64,000 nucleotides of DNA from Cryptomeria japonica (taxonomy: Eukaryota; Streptophyta; Pinopsida; Cupressales; Cupressaceae). The stretch is taken from positions 603,818,709 through 603,882,708 of the forward strand of contig NC_081413.1 in assembly GCF_030272615.1 (NCBI RefSeq), read 5' to 3'. This document shows positions 35,936-47,150 of this stretch, piece after piece (position 1 is the stretch's first letter; each line of letters opens with the position of its first letter). Below the pieces are notes generated by a model. The model saw nothing but the letters and a program-made list of their open reading frames with translations. It had not been told where the DNA came from and did no database searches. The position numbers and the translations under genes are program-made.

Positions 35936-37066
35936 TTAGCGTGAGACCAAACAAACTACTTGCATTAAGTCAGGTCTAGAAGCAGTAAGATAGAGCAAGC
36001 TTCCTACCATAGACTGATATTTACTTTGATCAACAAGTGGAGAATCATCAGCCTTAACCAACTTACACCTAGTTTCCATAGGTGTACCAACATGAGTACA
36101 CTGGTCCATCTGAAACCTTTTTAACATCTCTTTTGCATATTTAGTTTGTGAAATAAAAAGTCCATGTTCTAGTTGTGATACTTGGATACCCAAGAAAAAA
36201 GATAAAGGTCCTAGCATTGACATTTCAAATTCAGATTCCATAATAGTTGAAAAACTCTGTGATAATTCATCATTTGTAGATCCAAATATGATATCATCTA
36301 CATAGATTTCAATAGCCAGAAGATCATCACTAACAACTTTAGTATATAATGTACTATCAACACTACCTTTAGTAAAACCTTTAGAAATCAAATGTGAATC
36401 AAGTCTAGAATACCAAGCACGTGGTGCTTGTTTCAGGCCATAAAGTGCTTTCTTTAATCTGTAAACATGATCTGTATAATCAGAATATTCAAAACCTTCT
36501 GGTTGCTCCATATATACCTCTTCTTCTAAATATCCATTCAGAAATGTTGTTTTAACATCCATTTAGTACATTGTAAATTCCTTAAATGAGGCATATGCAA
36601 GAAACATTCTAAAGGATTCTAAACAAGCTACAGGAGCAATAGTTTCCCAAAAATCTATCCCTTCTTGTTGAGCATACCCTTTGCACACAAATCTAGCTTT
36701 GTTTCTAATAACTTTTCCTGATTCATCTAACTTATTCCTGAAAATCCATTTTCCCCCAATTACATTTTGGTCATCTGGATGAGGAACAAGTTCCCATGTT
36801 TTATTTTTCTCAATTTGATTAATTTCATCTTTCATTGCATTTAACCAGGATTGATCTTTTAAGGCTTCAGAAACATTTTGTGGTTCAAAATCTGTTAAAA
36901 GACAAAAATGCTTAGCCATCTGAGCTTGTTCTATTTGTTTTGCCTTTCTATGAGTTATTATACCAAAATCTTTATCACCAATCACAAGTGTTTCAAGATG
37001 TCGTTTAGCAATTATCTTGGAAGGTGTTTTCTAAGGTATATCTTCCTTAAAATTAAGAACTTCCTC
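35936..37066 (-). pseudogene. Element B reverse transcriptase
   Basis: RT motifs are well kept: [72 protein letters not shown] and the catalytic YVDDIIFGS. Only two stops interrupt it: one near 37033 and one at 36563, just before MDVKT. At the second site a conserved Gln codon (CAA) became TAA. Confidence 0.9.
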
Positions 37067-38230
37067 CTATTTACTTGAGCTGGTTTCATCTACTTTGGTA
37101 ACAACTGGTTCATTTGATGTTGAGGCATTGCCAACTTCTAAATCAGATTCCTCATCAACATCTTGAATCTGATTTTTCATCACATTCTGATTTTTATTGA
37201 ATACTACATTAACAAATTCAACAATTTTATTCAAGCATTTATTAAAACACTTATATGATTTGTTGTTTGAAGAATAACCTAAGAAAATTCCTTCATCAGA
37301 TTTAGCATGAAAACTATCAAGATTTTCAAAATCATTCTTGATAAAACACTGACAACCAAAGATTCTAAAATGCTTAACAGATGTTGTTTTTCCATACCAA
37401 AGTTCATAAGGAGTGCAAGTTGTTTTTATTTTGATTTGTACTCTGTTTAATATATATACAACTGTATGAACAGCTTCTTTCCAATATTTATCAGATAGAT
37501 TAGATTCATTAAGCATAGTTCTTGCCATTTCTTGTATAGTTCTATTTTTTCTTTCAACTACCCCATTTTGTTGGGGAGATCGAGCAGCAGAGTACTATCT
37601 TTTAATCCCATGATTTTCACAATACTCAACAAAATCTTGAGAAGTGAACTCACCTCCCTTGTCTGATCTTAGGCATTTTAGTTTCAAATCAGACTCTTTT
37701 TCAACCATTTTTCTAAAGATTTTAAACCTATCAAAAGCCTCTGACTTATGCTTGAGAAAGGTTACCCATACGATTCTGGTGTAGTCATCTATGAACAACA
37801 TCAAATATTTTTTACCATTCAGTGACTGTGTTTTCATAGGACCACACAAATCTGTGTGAAATAATTCTAGTGGCCTTGAGGACAGAAACTCCTTAGATTT
37901 GAAAGATGACTTAGATTGTTTGCCTTCTACACATTCACTACAAACAGAGTTTGTAGCTCTACTAATCAGAGGTAGACCTCAAACATTTTCATTTTTGCTG
38001 ATTCTAACCATATTATCGAAATTAACATGACCAAATCTCTTATGCCATAACCAATTTTCATCTATATGACTCATAAGACACATGCCTGCACTTTATTCTT
38101 GATTTTTGGAGTCTGACAAATGATACAAATTACCAGGTGTTTTGAAACCATTTGCTATTATTTTCCCTGACTTTTCTTTAATCACACATCCGTAAGAATT
38201 AAACACAACTTGACGTCCACTATCACAAAT
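37067..38230 (-). pseudogene. Element B GAG-pre-integrase and integrase
   Basis: The zinc region reads WLWHKRFGHVNFDNM and CSECVEGKQSKSSF at about 37920-38060. The integrase core has FHTDLCGPMKT, FIDDYTRIVWV, LRSDKGGEF and HGIKR followed by a stop where HGIKRQYS is usual (Gln codon to stop at 37595). It ends with TPYELWYGKTTSVKHFRIFGC. All three catalytic acids are visible. It remains in one frame. Confidence 0.88.
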
Positions 38231-38512
38231 CTAACTAATGCTTAGCAAGTTATACTTTAATCCTTCAACATAATAGACATCATTTATAGGAGTGTCTTTG
38301 TTTATCATGACTATTTCGATTCCAGTAATGTATAGACCTGTATTGTCACCAAATTTAACAAAACCTCCTGGATGATTTTCTAAAGCTGAAAACTTCTTTT
38401 TGTCTCCTATCATATGATGAGAACATCTGCTGTCCAAAACCCAAATAGAAGATTTGGTAGATATTAGAGCTGTTTGAACAAGCATAGAATGTTCAAGTTT
38501 GGGTCTCCACAT
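38231..38512 (-). pseudogene. Element B protease
   Basis: A 93-codon segment contains the active site as VLDSRCSHHMIGD (triplet at 38426-38434), where the catalytic DSG has become DSR by a GGA-to-AGA change. The downstream LKYNLLSIS is the usual end, followed by a stop replacing a Gln codon. Confidence 0.85.
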
Positions 38513-38519
38513 TTTTGTA

Positions 38520-39997
38520 GGTTTTTGTAACTTTTTATAGTACTTAGAAGTGTGACCATATTGATAACATGTAAAACATCTTATGTCTCTGACAAAACCA
38601 AAAGACTGTTTATGACCAAAAATAGGAACTCTTGGAAATCTGCAAGTATTTACTTTATGCCCAAATAGATTACAAAATTGACAATAGCCATGGAAAAATA
38701 TGTTATTCGAAAACTAATTTCTGTTTGTTGTTACAGAATTCTGATGTGAAGTTTCACCCTTTTTAGTAGAACGTTGTTGTTTTTCAAGAGTGTATACTTG
38801 TTTTTGTAGTGTACTAATTTCTTGTTCTTTTCTTTCAATAAGACTACTCTGAGTTTCAATAACCTTGTTTGCATTAACTATATCAAGTTGTAAGATCTGA
38901 TTGGAATCTTCATAAGAAATTACAAGTTTCTTAAAACTTTTTACTTCTTGAAGAGCACAAAGAAGCTCTTCTTCTACATTTACATCTTCTATTTCAACTT
39001 CAGAATCTAGTTCAGATTTTATTGCTGGTTTTTCAAATACAACTTTGGTCATAAATAGTGTTTCACAGCCATCATCATTTGACTCATTAGATTCATCTTC
39101 AGTCTCTTCTTTTGACATAAGACTCTTCTTTTTAAAATTGTTCAACCTTTTATTAGGATTCCAAGGTTTTTTAAATGATTTTTTAGATTTATCCTCATCT
39201 TTACTTAGATCTAAATACAGACATTTTGCTGCAAAGTGTCCAATTTTACCACAGCTAAAACATTTAAACTTTCCTTGAAACTTCTTCCTGAGTTTCCTAA
39301 CCAGTAAAGTTTTAAAAACATCAGATAATTCAGACTCACTCTCTTCCTGTTTCTCAATTTTAAAAGCTGTTTCCTTAGAGGTAGAAGGGGTATTACCAAT
39401 TCTCATTTCATAAGCAGTAAGTGTACTTTGAAGCTGATGCATAGTCATTTTAGAGAAATTTTTCTTTTCTTCAAGAGTAGATATCTTAGTTTCAAATTTT
39501 GGTAATAATGTTCTAATTACTTTTGCAACCACATCATGTTCATCAATTTCTTCACCAAGACCCTTTCAGGCATTTACAACTTCATCAATACGAAGAAAAT
39601 AACTTGCCACTAACTCATCATTATACATTTTCAAATCATCAAACTGAGTTTTTAACGTAATCAATTTTGATTCTTCAACCTTTTCATTACCTTGATAAAT
39701 GGATTCAAGATTTGTCCATACCTCATTGGTCGATTTGAAGTACATTACTTTAACAAATACTTCTTTTGATAACCCACATAGAATTGCAAAGCAAGCTCTC
39801 TTATCCAGTTCATATTTTGTCTTTTCATTTGCATCAATAGGTATAGTAGATGGTACATCATACTTGTTAGATACAACTTCCCACATTCTGACATCCAGAG
39901 AATGAATAAATGCTTCCATTCTAACTTGCCAAAAAATGTAATATGTGCCATCAAATAAAGGAGCTCTAGTGAGCGAGGCACCTTCGGCTTGAGACAT
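38520..39997 (-). pseudogene. Element B gag with coiled coil and three zinc knuckles
   Basis: It begins MSQAEGASLTRAPLFDGTYY at 39997. A capsid-like UBN2-type core (VWTNLESIYQGNEKVEESKL, FDDLKMYNDELVASYFLRI) follows. The first zinc knuckle CFSCGKIGHFAAKC is at 39221-39262. An acidic and heptad-rich coiled coil (residues LVISYEDSNQ to LEKQQRS, about 38760-38960) comes next. Further knuckles are CQFCNLFGHKVNTC at 38642-38683 and CFTCYQYGHTSKYY at 38536-38578; the last has lost its final Cys. In-frame stops at 39566 and 38714 interrupt the gene. Confidence 0.85.
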
Positions 39998-40051
39998 GAT
40001 GACTTCCAAAATAACCAGGATCAATCCTAGGACAAACCTATGAGGACCCTA

Positions 40052-40064
40052 TGCTCTGATACCA
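40052..40064 (-). promoter_or_regulatory. Primer-binding site of element B
   Basis: tggtatcagagca on the minus strand, two bases from the 5' LTR end, matches the initiator Met-tRNA site used by copia elements. Confidence 0.88.
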
Positions 40065-40066
40065 AT

Positions 40067-41741
40067 TGTTAGAAGTAATGAGTACTCTAAGAGGGGGAGG
40101 GGGTGAATCAGAGTACACTAAATCTTTAAATTCATAAGAATAAAACTAAGATGGCCACAAATACTGAAAACTAAGAGTCCATTTGAAAAACTTGCATCAA
40201 CATGTGACTGTGAAAAGAACATAAAAGAAAATGGAATAAGTGTATTAGAGTACTAAACATAACTAAGAAACCAACACCATGACACAGTTTTTGTGCTGAG
40301 TGAAAACCCTCGAAATCCAACTAGATTTCATCATAGGGAAAAAAACACTCCAATCCTTTTATTAATCTTAAACACCAACCAATACATCCAATTTAGCAGC
40401 CCTGCTGCAAGGAGCTTCAACCCCTATCCTTTTCAACAGTTTTTGAGTGGATTCATAATGATATATTTGCAATCTGTTCTGCAACTATTTTATCATGAAC
40501 CTTTATTACAAAGCAAAAAATATGATATCCAGTAAGTCCACCAACAACAGAGATCTCAAAATAAATAATACAGCTTTTCTTTCTTTCCACTAAAAAACAC
40601 ACTTCAACTTCACCTACATTTACATATTTATATCCCTTTCTTTAGAAATTGATACATACACATAAATGTATCCAAAGCATTAACTAAACCAGACAGTTAA
40701 CCATTGCTGTTAAAAAAAAACTGATTTTGAGTTTATTGATCAGACCACAATCTGTGTAGGGTTTAATTTTAATATCAACTTCTCAATAAATCCTATCCAA
40801 AAAGAACCCTTTCATAAGAATACAAATGCTTGATATGTACCCACAATATCACTGAAAAACCTTGATTAAAAACTGGAGGGTGAATAATAAAATCTTCTAA
40901 AGTAACCCTCGTATAGGATAACCAACTAAAACAATCTTTATAACTGCTTTGATAAATCTCTAAAAATTTCTCGAATCATCCTGCAAAAACACTTGATATA
41001 ATCATAGTAACAAACCCGTAAAGGGTTAACAAGAATCTGCAATATGATTCCAATAACTACCTTTGAATCTGTAAAAATGAAACCCTTAACTTTTTGTCAA
41101 ATCGTTTAAACAAAAAAAATAGTTACTATGCTTCTACAGTGCCAGAAAATGAGGAAAGGACAAATAGTTATATGCAACTGAACCATTAAAAAACTTGCTT
41201 CATATTTCCTTTTGACACTTATCATTTCTCCTCAAAATGAAATTACTGTGTGCATACCTATGATTAGAGAAAATGATAAGATTACCAGCAGTGAGCATGT
41301 GTAGAGATCTAACTGAAGAAGTATTTATCCTTGACAAGAAACCCATCAATGTCCAGAGCAAAGACGGGAGCAAGAAATAGTAGAAACATATAACCATCAA
41401 AGCATTCTCCCAGTTCTAAATCACCAAGCAAGTTCAGCTAAAAGCAGCAAAACAACAAGGGCTTTGGCAGTGAAAAGAAAGTATCAACAAAATAAACTGA
41501 GCTTTCTTTGAAGTCCGGAATATCCCAAATCATAATAGATTTCCTTTTGACATCCGGGATGAACTCATAATGTCAGCCACGTGAGTTAAAAGTAAAATGA
41601 CTCAAGTCAAACTCAACCATGATCTATCATTGAGTTAAAGTGTGAAATAGGCTGAAATAATGATTGACATGACATGGCAAATAAAGCCAACATACTACCA
41701 CCGAAGAGCCTTGTCATCAAGGACAAATAGAAAAGTCAACA
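40067..41741 (-). repeat. 5' LTR of element B
   Basis: Full-length partner of 33103-34778 with the same TG...CA ends, followed by gaagg (41742-41746), the right TSD. Confidence 0.93.
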
Positions 41742-42150
41742 GAAGGAACTCTTGAGAAGAAAGGATAAGTGGATGGGAAGGGATATGATGCTCTCAACCC
41801 AAGGTTGCCTCTTGTAGCAAGTGCACAAAAGACTAAATCATATGTGAGAGAATCCCTGCTTTCCCAATTGGGATAATATTTGCGTTGGTTACTCTACCTT
41901 GTTAAGGGAGGTGTGTTTTGAAGACCACCTAGAATTATTACAAAAAGAATTGTAGGCCATTAAGGGTGTGATGTCTCTTAATGAAATTTAGCTATTTGCT
42001 AGTCTTTAGCTGGTTTTTAAGTTTTTTATTGCATTTGTTCTAGTTTGCTAGTTTAGTTTTTGCTAATCTCATGCCTTGTGAGATTTGTCCCTTTTGCCTT
42101 GATGGGTAACTTGTAATGGGTTTGGATGCTTCCCATGCTTATGTAATAAA
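41742..42150 (+). pseudogene. Tail of the unnamed protein, right part, with 3' end
   Basis: The plus strand resumes the interrupted sequence as GYDALNPRLPLVASAQKTKSYVRE and LLSQLG, then VMSLNEI near 41970 in another frame. A T-rich 3' untranslated-like stretch follows and ends with taataaaaatt at 42144. Frame breaks are frequent. Continuity with 33102 across element B is shown by the target duplication. Confidence 0.4.
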
Positions 42151-43366
42151 AATTATATATACGCAACTTCTAAGAATAGATGCATTACCCATAGCTATTC
42201 ATTTAGCTTTCATCAATACTTTAAATGCCTAGCCTACAATCAATGTGCATTTACATAATTTTATGAGGGGAGGATTAAGATGCATTAGTTATGGCATGAT
42301 GGTTATCATATTCTTGTTAAACTATCTAAACTACTTAGACATATCAAGCTATATTGTACTAATAATGTAGAGTTACAACTTCTGTTTAGAATCTATATTC
42401 TTATTAGAACAATGATTTTACTAATAATGTCACAGAGACTATCATCCAACACTTAAAAATAGATTCTCATAACAAAAATTATTTTGAATCGGAATTATGC
42501 TACACATTTAAAAATATCATAATAGAATTTCTAGCTAAAAGATCCAGCTATGAGAAAGGAACAATTATTGCGTTCTATTTACAATTTGTAAATTAAATAT
42601 TCTCCTAATTTAGGCAAACTAATAGAATTCCCTCACTATCTACAATAGGTTAGGTAACAAAATAATAGAAACGCGTTTCGCCTACCACTCATGGTTGTGT
42701 ACATTTTGGGGCTAAATTCGCAGCTTCAATTTTAGATTCAACTTACGTTCAATGGAAGTTTGACATATACGCTACGAATGATGGACAAAATCTACTGCTA
42801 TTTGGAATCTGTACCAGTCATTGAATGTAAAAATCTAATGCACCCGACTATAATGGCAACTCACCATCTTGTATTGGCGATCTCAACTCGACTAAAATGT
42901 CCACAAAATTCTGGCCCACAACTGAAAATTAAAAGTATGTCAGTACGAGCTATTCAAATTACTGTCTGGTTCTCTCGCCTGGTTAAATCTTGCTGACCTT
43001 TTCGTACAGCGGTAAGACCAAGCTATTCAATGGATCCAAAAGCTTTTTCAGACATATACACTTCTGATTTCCACTATTGCAGTCTGGTAGCAGGATAAGA
43101 ACAAATTAGCATTATTAGAATATGAGACTAGAAAACGTGGTTTATGTGGTTGAATATTGTAATTTGAGACATCATTGAAGAATTTTAACGAGTTATTGAC
43201 AAATTAAAAAAATTACTGAAAGATTGAAAAAAGTATGTATATATGGTGCACGAAGAGTTGAGTGCGAATAGGACAGCAGCAAATGAAGAGAAAACCCTTG
43301 CTTTCCTCTGACATAATGACACGGGGATTAGGAGAGAAAAAATATCAAGAAGGCAGCGGCCATTGT
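42151..43366. other. Unassigned stretch with a CpG-containing island
   Basis: The left part (42151-42650) is AT-rich with nothing recognised. From about 42660 to 43030 CG dinucleotides are common (acgcgtttcgcc, acgctacg, gcgatctcaactcgac), unlike the surrounding CpG-poor repeats. The plus strand is open for 78 codons at 42760-42996 without recognisable homology. On the minus strand a possible exon with good splice signals (ttttaattttcag ... gtgagttg) lies at about 42865-42925. No gene is claimed. Confidence 0.35.
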
Positions 43367-43371
43367 TTTCA

Positions 43372-43665
43372 GCTAAAATTTTAGCTCTAAACCTATACAG
43401 AATTTGTTGGAAAATAAGAACACAATTTGTAGGTAAAACAGAAGAGAAAATTGATAATGAAGCGAGTTATAAAGTATATAGTCTTTATGAAAGCATAAAA
43501 CAAAGGGAATAAAAACAGTAATAAAAATGCCGATATTCATTAGCTTATAAAAAAAATGCAATAGCAGTTTTCAATTCAAGGATAATTAAAACTTGCAATA
43601 GCACTTGAAATTGGCAACAACACCCGTAAAACAAGGATAAGAAAAATAGGAAACTTATGCTAGCA
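43372..43665 (-). repeat. 3' LTR of element C
   Basis: It aligns with 59469-59803 through ctaaaattttagct, gtaggtaaaaca, gaaagcat, aacaaggataagaaa and ggaaactta. The leading tg has become gc. Next to it on the minus strand the purine tract aagaggg precedes the LTR start. Confidence 0.75.
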
Positions 43666-43699
43666 GCCCTCTTAAGTGTAACTGAGGAGACATAAAAGA

Positions 43700-44845
43700 G
43701 GGAAGAAAAGAGGAAAGAAAAAAGGAAAGAGGGAAAACCCTGTGCGAACGAAAATCATCCTCAAAATAAACACTGTCAGCTACTAGGTTGCAGTGTCCTT
43801 CACTTCAAGAAGGTCTCACATAAAGTGAAATTTCTGCTCAGTGAACATCTTTGTGAAGATTGAAGCAACCTAGTGAGAAGTGGGACAATACTGCAAATCA
43901 ATGATTCCATCATGGGTCAAGCCTCGCATGTAGTGCATCTGAATCTTGATATTTTTGGTTCACTATTGCTATTCAGGATCTTGGCAAAACTTCAGTGTTC
44001 TCTGATTATCATACCAAATAGTAGTCAGATGATGAAAATTTATATCGAGCTTAGTTGGAAAGTTCTACAACCAAATAGTTTGAACATAAATATTGACTAC
44101 ATCTCTATATTCAGCTTCTACAAATGGTATAGCAATGGTAGATTCCATCTCGCTTGACCAACAAATGGGGCTAGATCCAAAACTAACAATATATCTTAAG
44201 GTGGACTTACAATCAATGTTATCACTAACTCAATCAGATATAGTGTTGCCAATGAATCCCATATATGATGGTTCCATGAACATATCGAAGTATATGCTTA
44301 ACAATTCTCCAATGTAGTTGTGCCTCTTGCATGTATCTAGAAACAACCCCCACTGCATATGAGAGATCTAAACAAGAGTGAGTAAGGCAAATAAGACTCC
44401 CCACAACTTATTAGTATTGTGTGCAATCAACCAATGGTGTAACCTTCCCATTCTCAAGCTTTACCCCCATAGAAAAGATGTGGTTAATGGCTTGTAGTTT
44501 TTCATGTGAAATAGAACTAGGGGATCTCTAGCATACATGGATTGAGCAACCTTGATTCCCGATTTATTTTGCCTAATTTCAAGTCTAAGGACAAAGTGTA
44601 GAAGAACTATGTCTGTCATGCAAAGAAGTTTTAATTGTAGCAGGGGTTGTGACTGAACTATATGTTATTAGTAGATTATCTACATAAAGCACCGTGATCT
44701 TGAAAAATAGTTAGATATTTGCATTTCGATTATATTTGCATCATATGAAACTTTGAGATAGAAGATACAAGTCCATTTTAGTGTACTATTCTCTAGGTAC
44801 CTACTCGAGGCCATAGAGTGGCTTCTTGAGTGTGTATAACAAAGA
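43700..44845 (-). pseudogene. Element C RNase H and RT C-terminal part
   Basis: On the minus strand the RNase H end region lies at 43780-44160 (patterns equivalent to HSRTKH...HY and EAEYRD, in broken frames). RT follows up to 44845, with the catalytic motif read as LYVDNLLIT at 44675-44686, so the second catalytic Asp is Asn. It is cut at 44846-44850 by the duplicated caaat of element D and continues at 51567. Confidence 0.75.
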
Positions 44846-44850
44846 CAAAT

Positions 44851-45297
44851 TGTAGGATTTTGCCAAGATCAAGGGCACAATGAAAAGCATAAAAGAGACA
44901 ATAGAATGACAAGAACAAACTGTATTCTCATCAATATACAAATGATCAACTGGATTAACCAATACAACGAATAGAGGCCTGCTTATATAGGCAACGACAT
45001 ATGGATGTATGAGCACACAAATATGACATGTGGTTCAATGAGAAACAAGGGTAGGTAAGAAATACTAAGGGTAGGTAGGAGAAATAATATAATATTCCAC
45101 AAGAGGTAGATGACCCACCGAATGTGGAGTGTAATAGCAAAATAAAACCACAAAAGGTGGAATTTCTCCTACAAGCTCTATCCCTAAGTGCACACTTCCC
45201 TAAGTGTCTCAAATCCAAACTATGAAGAGATGCATTATCCTAAGTTAACTTAAGTAAGTGTAATAATATCCAAAATGAATATTTATTTACACTAACA
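44851..45297 (-). repeat. 3' LTR of element D
   Basis: Begins tgtaggattttgcc and ends actaaca on the plus strand; 447 bases, aligned base for base with 51120-51566. On the minus strand it follows seven G residues (45298-45304), the polypurine tract. Confidence 0.95.
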
Positions 45298-45301
45298 CCC
45301 C

Positions 45302-45322
45302 CCCTTAAGTGCAACTTAAGGG
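45302..45322 (-). other. Perfect hairpin next to the element D polypurine tract
   Basis: cccttaagt (45302-45310), loop gca, acttaaggg (45314-45322) is a perfect 9-bp inverted repeat that overlaps the G/C run of the polypurine tract. Confidence 0.7.
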
Positions 45323-45659
45323 AATGAAGACTCAAGTCAACAATGCAAGATGGGTCCCGGCTACTAGGCCATGATAGGTACCCATGTACAATATGCAAAT
45401 GCAAGCAAAACTATGCAATGCAATCTCTCACAAACGGAGAAAGGGAGAAAACCCAGTGGGAAAAAAGTCCCCCCCAAAAGAGAGATGAATGTACAAAAGA
45501 CTCTCAAAGAAGAAGGACAAAACCTCAAAGAGGAAAAAGTCCCCCCCATAAGAGAGGAAGGAGAAGTCAGTTGACCCCCCCTAATGACACATCCCGCACC
45601 CCCAAGAGAGCTCACAACTGCTGGAACTTACTCTCGGTGAAAGGTTTGGTGAATATGTC

Positions 45660-46334
45660 AGCAACCTGCTCTGTTGTAGGACAATACTACAAATCAATGA
45701 CCTGCTCCTGGATGAGCTATCGGATATAGTGCATATGAATCTTGATGTGTTTGGTCCACTGGTGCTAGACCGAGTTCTTCGAGATCGCAATAGCACTCTG
45801 ATTGTCACAATTTAGAACTATCGGCCGTGGAGTGGTGAATCCAAACTCTATGAGAATCTGCTAGAGTGAAATGGTCTCAGTCGCTGCGTTAACAGCGCCT
45901 CGATACTCAGCCTCAATCGAAGAGAGAGCAATAGCATGTTGCTTCTTGCTCTGCCAACAAATGGGGCCTGAACCAAGGTGAAAACTGTAACCAGAAGTAG
46001 ACTTATGATCAACTAGATCGCTAGCCCAATTGGAGTCTGTGTAACCAACCAAGCGAAGTCCTGTGCCTGCTGCATAGTGAATCCCATAGTGATGTGTACC
46101 CTGGATGTAATGAAGGATGCATTTGGTGGCTTTCCAATGAAGCTCATGTGGATCCTGCATAAAGCGGGAAACCATGCCAACTACAAATGAAATATCAGGG
46201 CGTGTATGAGTCAAGTAGATGAGACTACCCACAAGCTGACGATACAAAGTGGCATCAACTGGTGGAGAAGAACAATGAGCCTCAAGCTTGACTCTTGAAA
46301 GAAAGGGAGTCAGGGCAGGCTTACAATCAGCCAT
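45660..46334 (-). pseudogene. Element D RNase H
   Basis: Well preserved: VGSLIYLTHTRPDISF, LVGYTDSNWASD, HKSTSGYSF, ALSSIEAEYRGA, then after stops CDNQSAIAISKN, TKHIKIHMHYIR and VADIFTKPF near 45640-45680. Stops near 45859, 45762, 45719 and 45692 break it, mostly at Gln or Trp codons. Confidence 0.88.
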
Positions 46335-46339
46335 ATGAA

Positions 46340-47150
46340 AGCGTGCAAGTAGATCAAGAGCATACTTGGGCTCTAATAGTGTGATCCCGGAAGGTGACTA
46401 TGAAATCTTTATCCTAAGAAAGTAGTGCAAAAGACCCAAATCAGTCATAGCAAATCTGTCATGCAAAGCAGATTTGACCCTGCTAATGATGGATGAAGTA
46501 CTCCTTGTAATGATCAAGTCATCAACATAGAGCACAAGTATTAAGTGAGAGTCATCCTGTCACAAAATGTAGACATTCGGATCAGAATGACATCTGGTGA
46601 AACCTGCAGAGAGAAGAAAGGAATCCATCTTGGCGTACCAAGCCCTGGGGGCCTACTTAAGGCCATAGAGAGATTTCCTTAGTCTACAAACCAAGGAAGT
46701 ATCCTGGATGAAACCCTGTGGTTGCTCCATATAAATCTCCTCATCAAGATCACCATGAAGAAAAGCACTCTTCACATCCATTTGATGTACAACCCAACCA
46801 TGAGCTGTAGCAATAGCAAGTGTCAAACGAATGGAGTTCATCTTGGCTACGAGTGCAAAGGTCTCAGTATAGTCAACACCTACAACCTACGAGAAACCTC
46901 TTGCAACAAGCCGAGCCTTATACTTATCCACACTACCATCCGCTACAAACTTGGTCTGATAGATCCACTTACATCAAACCATCTTTCTCCCCTTAGGGAG
47001 ATGGAATAAATCCCATGTGTTGTTCCTCATCAAGGAACTATACTCTTCCTCCAAAGCTTGGTCCCACTCAGGAACCCCTGATGCTTCCCTAAATGTCTGT
47101 GGATCAGAAGCGGTAGCAATAAATGCATGTGGAAGATCCTGATGTTGTGA
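46340..47150 (-). pseudogene. Element D reverse transcriptase
   Basis: Conserved motifs in one frame are LEEEYSSLMRNNTWDL, YKARLVARGFS, MDVKSAFLHGDLDEEIYMEQP, LRKSLYGLK, a stop, APRAWY, and an intact catalytic LYVDDLIIT near 46515-46540. Stops lie near 46975 (CGA to TGA before CKW), 46890 (Gln in GFSQ), 46652 (Gln in LKQAPR), 46560 and 46395. Confidence 0.9.

Larger units (their letters stand above)
33103..41741 (-). mobile_element. Copia element B, Sirevirus-like, complete but inactive
   Basis: LTRs are at 33103-34778 and 40067-41741. The element is flanked by gaagg at 33098-33102 and 41742-41746, so both ends are certain; the total is 8639 bases. A primer site for initiator Met-tRNA and a G-rich polypurine tract are present. 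Long LTRs of about 1.68 kb, a gag with a coiled coil and three zinc-knuckle-like motifs resemble the Sirevirus (Maximus) group. The polyprotein stays in one frame from gag to RNase H, broken by about nine stops and one late frameshift. Confidence 0.93.

Noticed and set aside
42760-42996. 78-codon plus-strand ORF as a host gene
   Set aside because: No recognisable domain, start context or splicing; listed only as part of an unassigned CpG-containing stretch.
45343-45808. ORFs opposite the element D pol end
   Set aside because: Plus-strand shadows of the region between RNase H and the 3' LTR; low-complexity Pro/Lys/Arg sequence.
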